Below, piece by piece: positions 52,634-61,570 of a stretch of DNA of 64,000 bases. The notes beneath the pieces were generated by a model. The model was not told the origin of the DNA. It was given only the letters and a program-made list of their open reading frames with translations, and searched no databases. A program made the translations under genes and the position numbers. This DNA comes from PRO6 sp035565775 (GTDB lineage Bacteria > Pseudomonadota > Alphaproteobacteria > Rhizobiales > Xanthobacteraceae), in NCBI GenBank assembly GCA_035565775.1, contig DATMRW010000028.1:240235-304234 (forward strand). Direction: 5' to 3'. The first letter of the stretch is position 1, and each line of letters begins with the position of its first letter.

Positions 52634-53583
52634 TCATTCGGCCCACTCTGGGTCTGTTGTGAACGCGATGGTCAGCCAGCGATCAGGCGTATCGTCACCG
52701 ATTGCGTCACCAATCTCATTACGAATACGGTCCCATTCCTGTAGTTTCATCGCGGGCCAATCCAGCGGGACAATAAAATTCAGCTCGATTTGCTTGCCTC
52801 GCCCAACCTTTGCGACGTAAGCGCGATAAGACAAAAAACCGTAGCGCGCGACGACCGCCCTCGCGACCTCATCCACATGCTCCTTAAGGTCGGCCGGCGT
52901 AACCAGCAGGACATCGGCAAGGGCCTGTTTGATGGTTCCGAAAGGGAGCGGAGGATAATAAGACATACAACTGCTAGGGCGGCAGGGTCGACATAGGGCG
53001 ATATCCACTCGAGGCCGGTCCCCTGAATTGCGAAGCCGAAGACAAATGCTACCAGTAGCGCCGCACTTAAGGCGGCCGACATCGACCATGCCTTCGCGTC
53101 CAGCGCAATAAATTCAGATTGAATATTGCGGTTCGCCTTCTTGTCGAAAACAACCATTCCGGATGCAACGACAACAGTGAGAGCCGGGTATATGGCAGCC
53201 TTATCGAAGGCGAGGATTCGGCCGCCAGACATGATGCTCGCGATCGCATTAATGAATGCGTAGATTGCGGCACCGGTGAGCATAACTCCGTTGAGCCCTA
53301 GCACCATGGGTTCAAGATGCCAGAACCCCATCGTAAAGTGCTTCACAAGCGCACTGCGTTCCGGACCATCGGCCGCGGATGAGGCGATCAGTTTGGACAC
53401 GAGCAAAGCCATAATCGTCATGATCGCGTCAGTGAGCGAATAGACGCCGTCAAAAATAATCGCGTATGAGCCGGACAGGAGGCCGAAGACGATATCCGCC
53501 CCGGCCAAAACGAAGGTTACGATTATCGATGTGCGGAGAACACCCTGCTCGGTGTCAAGCTTCAGGTTCCATTGCCTGAACAT
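52634..53583 (-). pseudogene. Cation diffusion facilitator (CDF) family transporter gene with a frameshift
   Basis: Two overlapping frames together give a complete CDF-like transporter. Frame one (from ATG 53583) has about five to six membrane segments (FDGVYSLTDAIMTIMALLVS; HFTMGFWHLEPM; VVVASGMVVFDKK) and ends the membrane domain at PAALAVVCLI. The second frame resumes at YYPPLPFGTIKQALADVLLV and carries the cytoplasmic domain to the stop at 52634. The shift is within about 52940-52970. A one-base indel, or a sequencing error, would explain it. CDF proteins export divalent metals. Confidence 0.78.
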
Positions 53584-53895
53584 ACCTAACTCGTCGGCAC
53601 CTGCCCTCCCCACACAATCGCATTGGCAAGCCGTCGAGTGCAATAGCGCCGTTTCGGCTAGGGTTTGACCGCCGCCCTCATCGCGTCGCAGACTGTTTCC
53701 GCATGGAGGTTTTGCAGACACAAGCAGCCCAAACGATGGCATCTTGGGCAATGGCGCTGTGCAAGCGATCGAATGGACCTCGACAGGATCGAAGTCGACG
53801 ACCGCGTCAACCGCTTTGTCGGAGATAAAAACGTTCTGGAACAAGCAGTTAATGGCCGTGTCGTGAGCGGGCAATTCTCTGAATAGAAGATCGCA
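53584..53895. other. Intergenic region without a supported gene
   Basis: Between the CDF gene start and the convergently placed end of the DUF488 gene. Frames on both strands lack domains or ribosome sites; nothing identifiable. Confidence 0.4.
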
Positions 53896-54474
53896 TTATT
53901 CCAACTGCGGACTCTCGGCTGGATAGATGATCCTGCCGTCGCGGTACACCTCGGCGCCGGGCGTCAGGCTCGCCCCATCGATATGAGATGGTCCCAGGAT
54001 GTGCATCACACGCTCGCCTTCGCTGAGCAGATAATCGGTAATGATGCGCCGATGGCAGCGCCACCAGACGGCTTCTGCGCACATGATCGCGCACCGGTGC
54101 TGGCCGCCCAGAACCCGCAGTCGCGCAAGGCCTGCGGCGAAGGGCTTCGTCAGAGCATAGTCGGCATAATTGCGAAAACCACGCACCCGCCAATAGGCAT
54201 TCGGGGAGGGTTCGGCGCCGCGCGCCTTTCCGCGAAGACCGCCAAGCTCCGCGATATGTTCGTAGCCAATTTGCCACCGGGCCAGCACTTCGGGGAGGCT
54301 TTCACCGTTGAACTGCGGATTCGCGCGCGAGCGCGGCATGGAGCGCACATCGACAACGAAATCGACGCGGAACTCCCGAAGCAGGTCGACGAATTCCGCG
54401 ATCGTCCTGGTGGAATGGCCTATGGTGAAGAAGGTGTTCGTGTCGGCTCCCACGGAATAACAGCGCTCGGCCAC
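53896..54474 (-). CDS. DUF488-family protein
   Basis: A 192-residue DUF488 protein. The family start FFTIGHSTRTIAEFVDLL, the VVDVRSMPRSRANPQF motif and the C-terminal CAIMCAEAVWWRCHRRIITD (two Cys with His and Arg) are all present. The function is unknown; family members occur in stress and accessory regions. It is complete, unlike its neighbours on both sides. Confidence 0.9.
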   Translation of the reverse strand: MAERCYSVGADTNTFFTIGHSTRTIAEFVDLLREFRVDFVVDVRSMPRSRANPQFNGESLPEVLARWQIGYEHIAELGGLRGKARGAEPSPNAYWRVRGFRNYADYALTKPFAAGLARLRVLGGQHRCAIMCAEAVWWRCHRRIITDYLLSEGERVMHILGPSHIDGASLTPGAEVYRDGRIIYPAESPQLE

Positions 54475-54699
54475 CTAGGCTACATCATTGTAAGCCTTTG
54501 CCTTCGAGATCAAAGCTCGCTGGTTGCCGGGAGGCACCAGCCGATGGCGGGAACTATGCTGCTTTAAACCATCGGTCAGGACGGCTACAACAGACTACGA
54601 ATTGTACGGCTACCGGATGCCCTTTTTGATCGTTTGCGTGAGCGCCAGTCGTGCCAAAGACGCTTGACCGGCCACGGGAGCGATGCAGGAGCTGGAACG

Positions 54700-55140
54700 A
54701 TGATCGTCAAGAACATATTGCCGCGCGCGGTCGAACGCCTGGCCGTGATCGAAGCTCAGGCACCGGTGAAGGAGGCGGCCGCGCTGATGTCCAGGCCCCA
54801 TACCGATCTTGTCGTCGTCTGCGATCACGGCAACATGGTAGGCGTTCTGACGAAGACCGACATCGTCGGCCAGATCGGTCACTGCATGGGGTCCGGCTGC
54901 ACAGCCAGGGTGGACAGCATCATGACCCGAGATATCACCTATTGCCGGACGCACGAGATATTGCTCGACGTCTGGTCGGTGATGAGGGAACGGGGTCTGC
55001 AACGTGTTCCTATTCTCGACGAAGCACGAAAGCCACTCGGCATCATCTATGCGCGGGACGCGCTGCAGGCTCTGCTGTCCGAATCAGAGAACGAGGACGA
55101 GCTGCTTCGCGATTACATATCGAGCGTGGGGTATCGCTAA
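54700..55140 (+). CDS. Two-CBS-domain protein
   Basis: A 146-residue protein with two CBS domains (about residues 1-60 and 70-135: LVVVCDHGNMVGVLTKTDIV and RVPILDEARKPLGIIYARD). Such small proteins bind adenine nucleotides and modulate partner enzymes. AGGAG lies eight bases upstream of ATG 54700, which decides the start. A Cys-containing stretch lies between the domains (GHCMGSGCTA). No partner enzyme adjoins; it is followed by a broken gene. Confidence 0.9.
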   Translation: MIVKNILPRAVERLAVIEAQAPVKEAAALMSRPHTDLVVVCDHGNMVGVLTKTDIVGQIGHCMGSGCTARVDSIMTRDITYCRTHEILLDVWSVMRERGLQRVPILDEARKPLGIIYARDALQALLSESENEDELLRDYISSVGYR

Positions 55141-55587
55141 GCCGGACCAATGGTCTGAGTGCCGCCACATGGACCGATGCACATCGCGCAAACGAGAGAT
55201 GGCCGCAAAGCGCCATAGGGTGTCAACGACCCACGCAACAAGGGCCTGGGCAATACGTTCTAACGCATCCTTGAAGGCAGCGACGACGACTGCTGGCGGC
55301 TCAATTTTTTCCAGACTTTGGGTTTCCTGAAACAAACGCGAAGCGACAACCTTCCCGTTTCTGTCCAGAATCCGGGCGGACAATTCAGTATCGGCGACCG
55401 GCTCGGAGGTGGTGCTAACGCGGAAGCGCCGAATATCGATCAAAGGCTGAGAGTCCGCCTGCACTTCATCCATCGGGCGCAGCGGCGCAACGCCTTCGGA
55501 GATACTCCTTACCTGCTGGAGACTGACAGGCTCCAGCAGGTAAGGATCGCAAAAACAGGAATCGTCCGCCGTCACCTCGGATGACAA
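55084..55587 (-). pseudogene. 5'-truncated ABC-type transport auxiliary lipoprotein component (PqiC/ABC_trans_aux-like)
   Basis: The recognisable part is the C-terminal half of the family: PLIDIRRFRVSTTSEPVAD, ELSARILDRNGKVVASRLF and AAFKDALERIAQALVAW. The signal peptide, lipobox and N-terminal half are absent. At the 3' side the frame runs past the normal end (after about residue 120) into unrelated sequence antisense to the CBS gene. The broken 5' end coincides with the hairpin at 55507-55545. No permease, MlaE or MCE gene is near. Confidence 0.72.
55507..55545. repeat. Perfect 15-bp inverted repeat at a gene breakpoint
   Basis: CCTTACCTGCTGGAG and CTCCAGCAGGTAAGG flank a 9-base loop (55522-55530). 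It lies 42 bases downstream of the leftward FAD oxidoreductase and inside the broken N-terminal region of the ABC auxiliary gene remnant. No T tract follows, so it is not a standard terminator. Confidence 0.85.
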
Positions 55588-57090
55588 TTAGTCAAAATAC
55601 GGGGTGTTCCAGTCCAATTCCTTAGGCTTGATCTTCTTTTCGATGCATCTGCCGGCGGCAAAACCCGCGATTTCGCCCGTCTGCGTGCACCATGGGAAAT
55701 TGCGCATGACCATAAATAGCGTGTCATAGGTGAATGACAGGGACGCACCGGTCAGGATGAGGTTGTCGACCTTCTTAGGGAGGAAGCACCTGAACGGCAC
55801 CTCGAAGGTGTACTTGCGATGACCGTCCCAGAAGAAGGTTTTCGTCATGGGGCGCGTTACGGCATCCCGGAAGCTGCGGCCTGAACGTGCATCATCCAGC
55901 GAGAACACGTGCTCACCGATCGGATGCCGACCGTCGCGCACGCCGACGTAGCGACCGACGTTGGCAATGACCGCGCTCTCAAACCCTGGCACATATTTCC
56001 GGAGAAACTTTGCTTCGGCATTCACAAAGCCACGCAGGGCCTGGGTCGCCCGCGCATTGTCGGCAGAGCTTTCATCCGGCCGGAGTGCCCATTCATAAGG
56101 AACGTTTTGCCAGATGACGTAGGTCCCGTCCGCCGAGATCGGGCTCATGTCCAGCGTCGGGTGACCGATATAGTTGTCGCCATAGACGTTGGTGCCGCCC
56201 ATGCGGGGGCGATAGATGCCTTTCGGCAGATCGCCTGCGGCCTCGGCCTCAGCGATGACCGTTTCAAGAAGCGGATCCTTGGCAGAGGTCTGATGCGCCT
56301 GAACCTTCTGAAAATCGACACCGCTCATCGTCCAAAGCAATCCCCCGGGGACCGGACGATTAATGCCGTCCCAGTGCGCCGTATCCGGCTGCCCTCCCCC
56401 GCCGCTGACAAAAGGAGACCCGGCACGAGCGACCATTTCCGCGGTACCTGAGCCTTCGATGAAGATCTTGCCCGCAATGGCCTGGGTGCCGCTCGGCCCC
56501 TCGATGATGATTGCCTTGATGGTGTTGTCGCCGGGACCCTCGTCAACGATCAAATCGACGAAACGCGTGCCGTAAAGCGCCAGAACACCTGCTTGGTGAA
56601 GCAGGTCGGCCATCACGCTACCCGCCCCCTCTGGATTGAAAGACATGCGCGTGAATTCGCTGCCGGGTGCCTTGTTGCGCTCATAATGGGAAAGCGGGTT
56701 CCCCGCCCAGCCGGGATGGGTCTTCTCGGTAGCGGTATAAATGTATCCCTCTGCCGCAAAACGCTCCATCAATTCGGTATGAATGCCCCCGACGCCGACA
56801 TCCGCGGACCCCTGCAGTCCGGACGTGTGGACGCCTCCTGGCATGTCGAAACGCTCGACCAGAATGGTTTTGGCACCCATCCTGGCCGCCTTCAGGGCCG
56901 CCGCAAATCCGCCGGGACCTCCGCCCACAACGACCACGTCGGCTTCGTATTCGACCGGCACCTCGCGGCGAGGAAGGATGACGGGCGATGAAGCGATCGG
57001 CGCACGTGTGGAGGGGGAATTCATATCGTCACTTTCTGCTGAATTGGATGCGGCAGACATTTCATATGAAGAGTCGAAACGCTGCCGCAT
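55588..57090 (-). CDS. FAD-dependent oxidoreductase (FAD_oxidored family)
   Basis: Up to 500 residues. The N-terminal FAD motif is VVVVGGGPGGFAAALKAARM, with the GG doublet and HTSGLQGSADVG following; the C-terminal FAD segment is DNLILTGASLSFTY. It resembles soluble FAD_oxidored/succinate-dehydrogenase-like flavoproteins; no membrane helices. The start is unsettled: ATG 57090 (no clear ribosome site) or 57024, which gives 478 residues. It follows two binding-protein genes by 25 bases, so it probably oxidises or reduces the compound taken up by this transporter. Confidence 0.85.
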   Translation of the reverse strand: MRQRFDSSYEMSAASNSAESDDMNSPSTRAPIASSPVILPRREVPVEYEADVVVVGGGPGGFAAALKAARMGAKTILVERFDMPGGVHTSGLQGSADVGVGGIHTELMERFAAEGYIYTATEKTHPGWAGNPLSHYERNKAPGSEFTRMSFNPEGAGSVMADLLHQAGVLALYGTRFVDLIVDEGPGDNTIKAIIIEGPSGTQAIAGKIFIEGSGTAEMVARAGSPFVSGGGGQPDTAHWDGINRPVPGGLLWTMSGVDFQKVQAHQTSAKDPLLETVIAEAEAAGDLPKGIYRPRMGGTNVYGDNYIGHPTLDMSPISADGTYVIWQNVPYEWALRPDESSADNARATQALRGFVNAEAKFLRKYVPGFESAVIANVGRYVGVRDGRHPIGEHVFSLDDARSGRSFRDAVTRPMTKTFFWDGHRKYTFEVPFRCFLPKKVDNLILTGASLSFTYDTLFMVMRNFPWCTQTGEIAGFAAGRCIEKKIKPKELDWNTPYFD

Positions 57091-57115
57091 TGCATTTCAA
57101 TGTGTAGTTATGCGG

Positions 57116-58099
57116 TTAGATCGCGAAGAACTTTTGATCGACGGCGCGTTGCAGTCCCTGCGCCTCCGCCAGGATGCGACTGCTCCGGATGACGGCGTTG
57201 CGGTCGGCTTCATCCGCCATCGAGGCAAAGCGGTACTTGAGCCGCCCCGATTCGGTTGCCTTGATCAGGATGTCCGGCGGCAGGCCGATGTCGCTGGCAG
57301 CCGCTTCATAGGCCTTGCGAGGCTCCGCATTCATGGCGTCGGCCCCATTCGCGAAAATCCTCCAAAGGCTTTGTTCAATTCCGGGATTGCGATCCAGTGC
57401 TTCCTGACGAATTGCAAGTCCGAGGAAGGGCATTTCGGCACCCTCGTGTTTGCGATAGGCCTCGCCCATGTTGAGCAAAACACGAAGGTTCGGGTTCCTG
57501 GACATGCCCATCGTCACGCTCGGCTCCCAGGTGACCGCGGCATCCGCGCGATCGGCCAGCACGAGGGTCACGCCGGCGAGCGGATGATCCACCGTCTGGA
57601 TCGAAGTCTCCTTCTCGAGATCGAAGCCGTAGAACTTCTGGACGAGGCCTTTCAAGAGCCGGAAGGTTCCCGATGTCGTCGTGGCGGCAACCGTTTTGCC
57701 CCGAAGGTCCTCGAGCGATTGGATCTTGTCGGACACGGTGACGATATTCAGGAGATCGCCGGGATTGATGCCGCAGAGATACCGCATCGGCACCCCGCCG
57801 AATGAACGGACAGCGAAGGTTTCCCAACTGCCGAAGCACATGTCGAAGGCACCAGCGACAAAATCGCCGTAGTAACTGGTCAGCGACGAATACGGGAGCG
57901 GCGCAGCGAGCTGCACCCCATGCTCGCGATCAAAGCCCCGATTGATGGTGTGCTGCATGAACGCCGGGACAAATCCCGGCGTAAAGGTTGCCCACGTCAA
58001 TTTGGGCAAGGCCGGAGGCGCTGCCCTGGCGATCGTGGGCGCCGCCAGCGCGGACGCTCCCCCAAGGAGAGCAAAATTGAAATTCCGACGCGTCAGCAT
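57116..58099 (-). CDS. NitT/TauT-type substrate-binding protein, first tandem copy
   Basis: A 327-residue NMT1-like protein with a Tat-like signal (LTRRNFNFALLGGASALAA). Homologous to its neighbour at 58110 and to the binding protein at 43505. Shared marks are FTPGFVPAF, GSWETFAVR and ADAAVTWEPSV. The stop is 25 bases before the FAD oxidoreductase. Two tandem binding proteins serve one permease and ATPase here, suggesting a broadened ligand range. Confidence 0.9.
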   Translation of the reverse strand: MLTRRNFNFALLGGASALAAPTIARAAPPALPKLTWATFTPGFVPAFMQHTINRGFDREHGVQLAAPLPYSSLTSYYGDFVAGAFDMCFGSWETFAVRSFGGVPMRYLCGINPGDLLNIVTVSDKIQSLEDLRGKTVAATTTSGTFRLLKGLVQKFYGFDLEKETSIQTVDHPLAGVTLVLADRADAAVTWEPSVTMGMSRNPNLRVLLNMGEAYRKHEGAEMPFLGLAIRQEALDRNPGIEQSLWRIFANGADAMNAEPRKAYEAAASDIGLPPDILIKATESGRLKYRFASMADEADRNAVIRSSRILAEAQGLQRAVDQKFFAI

Positions 58100-58109
58100 C
58101 TCGCACCCC

Positions 58110-59093
58110 TCAGATCGCGAAGAAGCCGGCAGCGGCGGGCTTGGCCAGCATGCCCTGACGCGTCAGCATTTCCGATGCGGTCATGATTGTTTTCTGCGTA
58201 GTCGGACTGGAAGCCGATGCGTGGCTGAGGCGAAGGCGGCCAGCGTCCTTCGCGGCCTGCAGCATCTCGGCATTGATCTTGGTCCGCTCGGCGTATTTCC
58301 CGGCCACATTCGCAAAGTCTGCATCGATCCTCGACACGCATTCGGCGAAGGCGTCGTTCAAGCGCTTGGTGGTGTCCGGGGAGCGTGCGACGAGTTCCTT
58401 GCGAACATTCACGCAGAAATAAGGCAGATCCAGACCGGTTTTCTCGCGGAATGCGCCGCCCGCATTATAGATGACATCAAGGTCTTTCCGCTTCTGGATC
58501 CCCGAACTGATCATCGGTTCCCAAGCAACGGCGGCATCCGCACGATCCGCGATCACAAGCGTGACGCCCTGCGCCGGGTTGTCCGCATTCTGGATTTCGG
58601 AGGACTGTTCGATATCGACGCCGGAGATGTCCTTGATCAGCGCACGCGTCATTCGATAGACGCCGGACTGCTGCGGCGCAGCGATCATCTTGCCCTTGAG
58701 GTCCGCGATCGAGCGTGCTCCCGATTTCGGTGCGACGACGCCGATCATGTCCGCGGTCATCAAGGTGCACAGCAACTGGCAGGGCACGCCGCCATGAAAG
58801 CGCGTCAGGATCGGGTCCCAACTGGAAATGATCAAGTCGGATGATCCGGCGACGAAATCGTTGAAAAGCGTGCCGATCGACGAATTGAGCGTCGGCGCCT
58901 CAAGCGTGAAGCCATACTTCTGGTCAAGCTTCATATCCCGGATCAGGTCATAGAAGACGACCGTGAACCCCGGAGTTGCCGTTGCGCAACGAATTGCCGG
59001 ACCTTCCGCGGCACGCAGGATGGCAGGCATGGCAAGCAGCGATCCGCCAAAACCGATGGCACCCAGCAACGTGTCACGTCTAGAAATCTTCAT
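58110..59093 (-). CDS. NitT/TauT-type substrate-binding protein, second tandem copy
   Basis: A 327-residue NMT1-like protein with an SRRDTLL Tat-like signal. It lies 10 bases before the other copy. The segments ATPGFTVVFYDLI, KLDQKYGFTL and ADAAVAWEPM are shared with the family. It is closer to the 43505 protein in the KLDQK-GFTL region than its tandem copy is, so the pair may not be a simple recent duplication. Confidence 0.9.
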   Translation of the reverse strand: MKISRRDTLLGAIGFGGSLLAMPAILRAAEGPAIRCATATPGFTVVFYDLIRDMKLDQKYGFTLEAPTLNSSIGTLFNDFVAGSSDLIISSWDPILTRFHGGVPCQLLCTLMTADMIGVVAPKSGARSIADLKGKMIAAPQQSGVYRMTRALIKDISGVDIEQSSEIQNADNPAQGVTLVIADRADAAVAWEPMISSGIQKRKDLDVIYNAGGAFREKTGLDLPYFCVNVRKELVARSPDTTKRLNDAFAECVSRIDADFANVAGKYAERTKINAEMLQAAKDAGRLRLSHASASSPTTQKTIMTASEMLTRQGMLAKPAAAGFFAI

Positions 59094-59097
59094 GTCT

Positions 59098-59898
59098 TCA
59101 CTCTCCCTGATAGTCTTGCTTTTTTTCCTGAAGGCCTAGCGCCGCCTCGATCTTTTTGCGGCTCGCCTCGCGTGTCATCTCGTTCGAGCGGGCCTCGCCC
59201 AATCCCATCTCAAGGGAAATCCTAGCGCCCGGCCCCAAGACGATGACGCGATCAGCCATTTCGATGGCGTCATCGATGCGATGCGTAACCATGAGGCAGG
59301 TTTTACCGAGGTTACGGGCGAGTTCGCAGAAGTCGCGTCTCAGCGTTTGAGAGGTCACATGGTCTAGCTGGCTGAATGACTCGTCGAGGAGGACAAGTTT
59401 TGGATCAACCGCAAGGGCTCTCGCGAGCGCCACGCGCTGCCGCATCCCACCGGACAATTCGTGCGCGTATTTGCTCTCAGCTTCCGCAAGGTTCACGCGC
59501 GCCAACCATGACCTCGCGACCTCTCTCGCCTCATGTTTCGGGCGTCCGAGGATGAGAAGACCCAGCTCGACGTTCTCAAGCGCCGTGCGCCACGGTAGGA
59601 GGCGATCGGTCTGGAAGCTTACGGCCATCCTCCCCTTCATGTCCCTGAACTGCCCGAATGGATCGAATCCTGCCACCCGGATGCTTCCGGCGTCTGGCTG
59701 CAGTGTCCCCATGATCAGATTGAGAACGGTAGTCTTGCCGGCCCCGGTCTGGCCGAGCAGCGTCACGATTTCGCCCTCCCGGACGCTGAACGAAAGATCA
59801 TCCACAGCACGGAAGCCGCCGAACGTCTTGCTGACGTCACGGAGCGAAATCACTTCATCCCCGGAATTAACCAGGCTGGTTGTCACATTGACAGTCAT
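59098..59898 (-). CDS. NitT/TauT-family ABC transporter ATP-binding protein
   Basis: A 266-residue ATPase. Walker A is LLGQTGAGKTT, the signature HELSGGMRQRVALARAL, and Walker B LVLLDESFSQLD, the same unusual DESFSQLD as the ATPase at 41840. The start overlaps the permease stop as ATGA. The C-terminus is longer than the paralogue and Lys/Glu-rich. Serves the two binding proteins and the permease of this operon. Confidence 0.93.
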   Translation of the reverse strand: MTVNVTTSLVNSGDEVISLRDVSKTFGGFRAVDDLSFSVREGEIVTLLGQTGAGKTTVLNLIMGTLQPDAGSIRVAGFDPFGQFRDMKGRMAVSFQTDRLLPWRTALENVELGLLILGRPKHEAREVARSWLARVNLAEAESKYAHELSGGMRQRVALARALAVDPKLVLLDESFSQLDHVTSQTLRRDFCELARNLGKTCLMVTHRIDDAIEMADRVIVLGPGARISLEMGLGEARSNEMTREASRKKIEAALGLQEKKQDYQGE

Positions 59899-60734
59899 CG
59901 CACCGAGGCCTCCGGCCGCCATTTCAGGAGTGCTTTTTCGGCACCCGTCACGAGAAACTGCATGACGATGTTGAGCACGACCAGGAAAAACGTCCATGCA
60001 AGGACCTGATCGACATGGAAGGTGGATTGCGCCAGCCCCATGCGGGATCCCACCCCGACCGCTGACGCAACCAATTCGGCGAAAATCACCATTCGGGTTG
60101 CGTAACCGATTACCGACTTCGTCGTAAGCAAGATGTAGGGAACGATATGAGGCAGAATGAGGTAGCGCAGCGTTTGCCACCGGGACGGCCGGAAGCTCTC
60201 GATCATGTCGACGAGATCCTTGGGCAGCGCGCGAATACCGTCGTAGATGTTGAGGGCATAGAACGGCAGCAGGATCATCACCAGAATGAAGAAGATCCGG
60301 GTCTCCGGGTTTTTGAACCAGAAGACGGCCAAAAGTATCCATGACAGCGCTGGAATGCCGGTGTCGATGATCACCAAGGAGCGAATGAACGGGCGGAAAA
60401 TGGGCGACATGCCCATGACCAGTCCGAGCAGAACTCCGGCAACCATGGCGAACAGCATGGCGGCAAGAAGTCGCCCAAGCGTAATCAAAATGTGGGAATA
60501 GTCATTGTTGGCCAAACCGATTGCCGCCTTCGCGACCGCGACCGGCGACGGCATGATGTAATCCGGCACAAAATGACTGGACACCTCCATGGCGAGCAAG
60601 AGGATCGCAACGACGATGATGGTTGCCCCAGTGTCACGAAATGCGGCGCGCTGCCAGATGCTCTCACGGCGCATTCCGACCACCTTCGAGGCTGCTGAAG
60701 CCGCCATGGCTTGGTTATTACCCACTCGAGTCAT
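59895..60734 (-). CDS. NitT/TauT-family ABC transporter permease
   Basis: A 279-residue permease with about six helices. The coupling loop MIESFRPSRWQTLRYLILPH is nearly identical to the one at 42604, so these are paralogues. First gene of the leftward operon, divergent from the MarR gene. Confidence 0.92.
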   Translation of the reverse strand: MTRVGNNQAMAASAASKVVGMRRESIWQRAAFRDTGATIIVVAILLLAMEVSSHFVPDYIMPSPVAVAKAAIGLANNDYSHILITLGRLLAAMLFAMVAGVLLGLVMGMSPIFRPFIRSLVIIDTGIPALSWILLAVFWFKNPETRIFFILVMILLPFYALNIYDGIRALPKDLVDMIESFRPSRWQTLRYLILPHIVPYILLTTKSVIGYATRMVIFAELVASAVGVGSRMGLAQSTFHVDQVLAWTFFLVVLNIVMQFLVTGAEKALLKWRPEASVR

Positions 60735-60770
60735 GATTCCGCCGCGGTTACCATCTGCGTCCCCTCATTT

Positions 60771-60814
60771 TTCTTGACCAATTTGTGGACGCACTAAACA
60801 TGTTAAGTCAAGAA
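60771..60814. promoter_or_regulatory. Divergent promoter region with candidate MarR operator
   Basis: TTCTTGAC (60771-60778) and GTCAAGAA (60807-60814) are perfect 8-bp inverted arms 28 bases apart; between them CTAAACATGTTAAG (60794-60807) is near-palindromic around AACATGTT. They lie between the divergent permease and MarR genes, and the inner site fits a MarR-dimer operator. TTGACC within the left arm could be a -35 element for the MarR gene. Confidence 0.5.
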
Positions 60815-60850
60815 TTACAACACGGCTGCATGGATTCGGAAGGGTACCTG

Positions 60851-61384
60851 ATGGCGAAGACCGCACGGAAAGTGAAAGCGCCAGCGAACAAGGGAGTGAG
60901 TTGCAAGCCAGGCTCACGTCGCGTGGCTGAGGGCGACGTCGAACTGATATTCTCGTCGTCGGATCCGTCATTGCCCGTCAGCCTGCTCAGGACGCGCGAG
61001 GCGGTGCTGGTTCACATGCGGCCCATCCTCAGGGCTCACGGGGTGACCGAGCAACAATGGCGGGTTTTGCGATCCCTCAACGAGAAGTTCCCAATCAGCA
61101 AGACGTTGCTGGCGGACAGGTCGGCATTGTTGATGCCCAGCCTTTTACGAATCCTTAAGGACCTTGAAAGCGGCGGCTGGCTGGAGACAACCTCCTCAAA
61201 GTCGAACTCGCGACTGTCGGACGTGAGGCTTACAAAGAAGGGGGCGACTTACGCAAGGAAGGTGGCGGCTAGCCTTTCCGCGCGGAACAGGATCATCAAG
61301 GGCGCAATCGGCGACGATAAGGTTTCGCGCTTGTTCCAGTTGTTGAGCGAGGTTGAGACCGAACTGTCCAAGCTGAGCTTTTGA
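60851..61384 (+). CDS. MarR-family regulator, HpaR-like
   Basis: A 177-residue winged-helix regulator. The region LPVSLLRTREAVLVHMRPIL then GVTEQQWRVLRSLNE resembles the HpaR type, which represses homoprotocatechuate degradation and is released by the aromatic substrate. A basic N-terminal extension of about 30 residues precedes it. GGAAGGG lies upstream of ATG 60851. It is divergent from the importer/FAD oxidoreductase operon and is likely its repressor, with an aromatic inducer by family. Confidence 0.88.
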   Translation: MAKTARKVKAPANKGVSCKPGSRRVAEGDVELIFSSSDPSLPVSLLRTREAVLVHMRPILRAHGVTEQQWRVLRSLNEKFPISKTLLADRSALLMPSLLRILKDLESGGWLETTSSKSNSRLSDVRLTKKGATYARKVAASLSARNRIIKGAIGDDKVSRLFQLLSEVETELSKLSF

Positions 61385-61570
61385 TTGGGGTCGAGTTGTC
61401 AAACAGCGGTATACCGAAAAAGGTCAATCATCGCTCCGCTGATGGCCCCAATTCGAGGCAAAAGCCGTTCCGTTAGTACAAGAACGCCACTGGCCCTGCC
61501 CCAGCCCGCAGTGTTCGTCTGTGTGAAAAAACGAGCGGCGCAGAACAACATCATCGCCGGCGTGACTGTC

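Noticed and set aside
55507..55545. Calling the 15-bp hairpin an intrinsic terminator of the FAD oxidoreductase operon
   Set aside because: No T tract follows in either direction and it lies within a gene remnant; a terminator role is possible but not supported by sequence.
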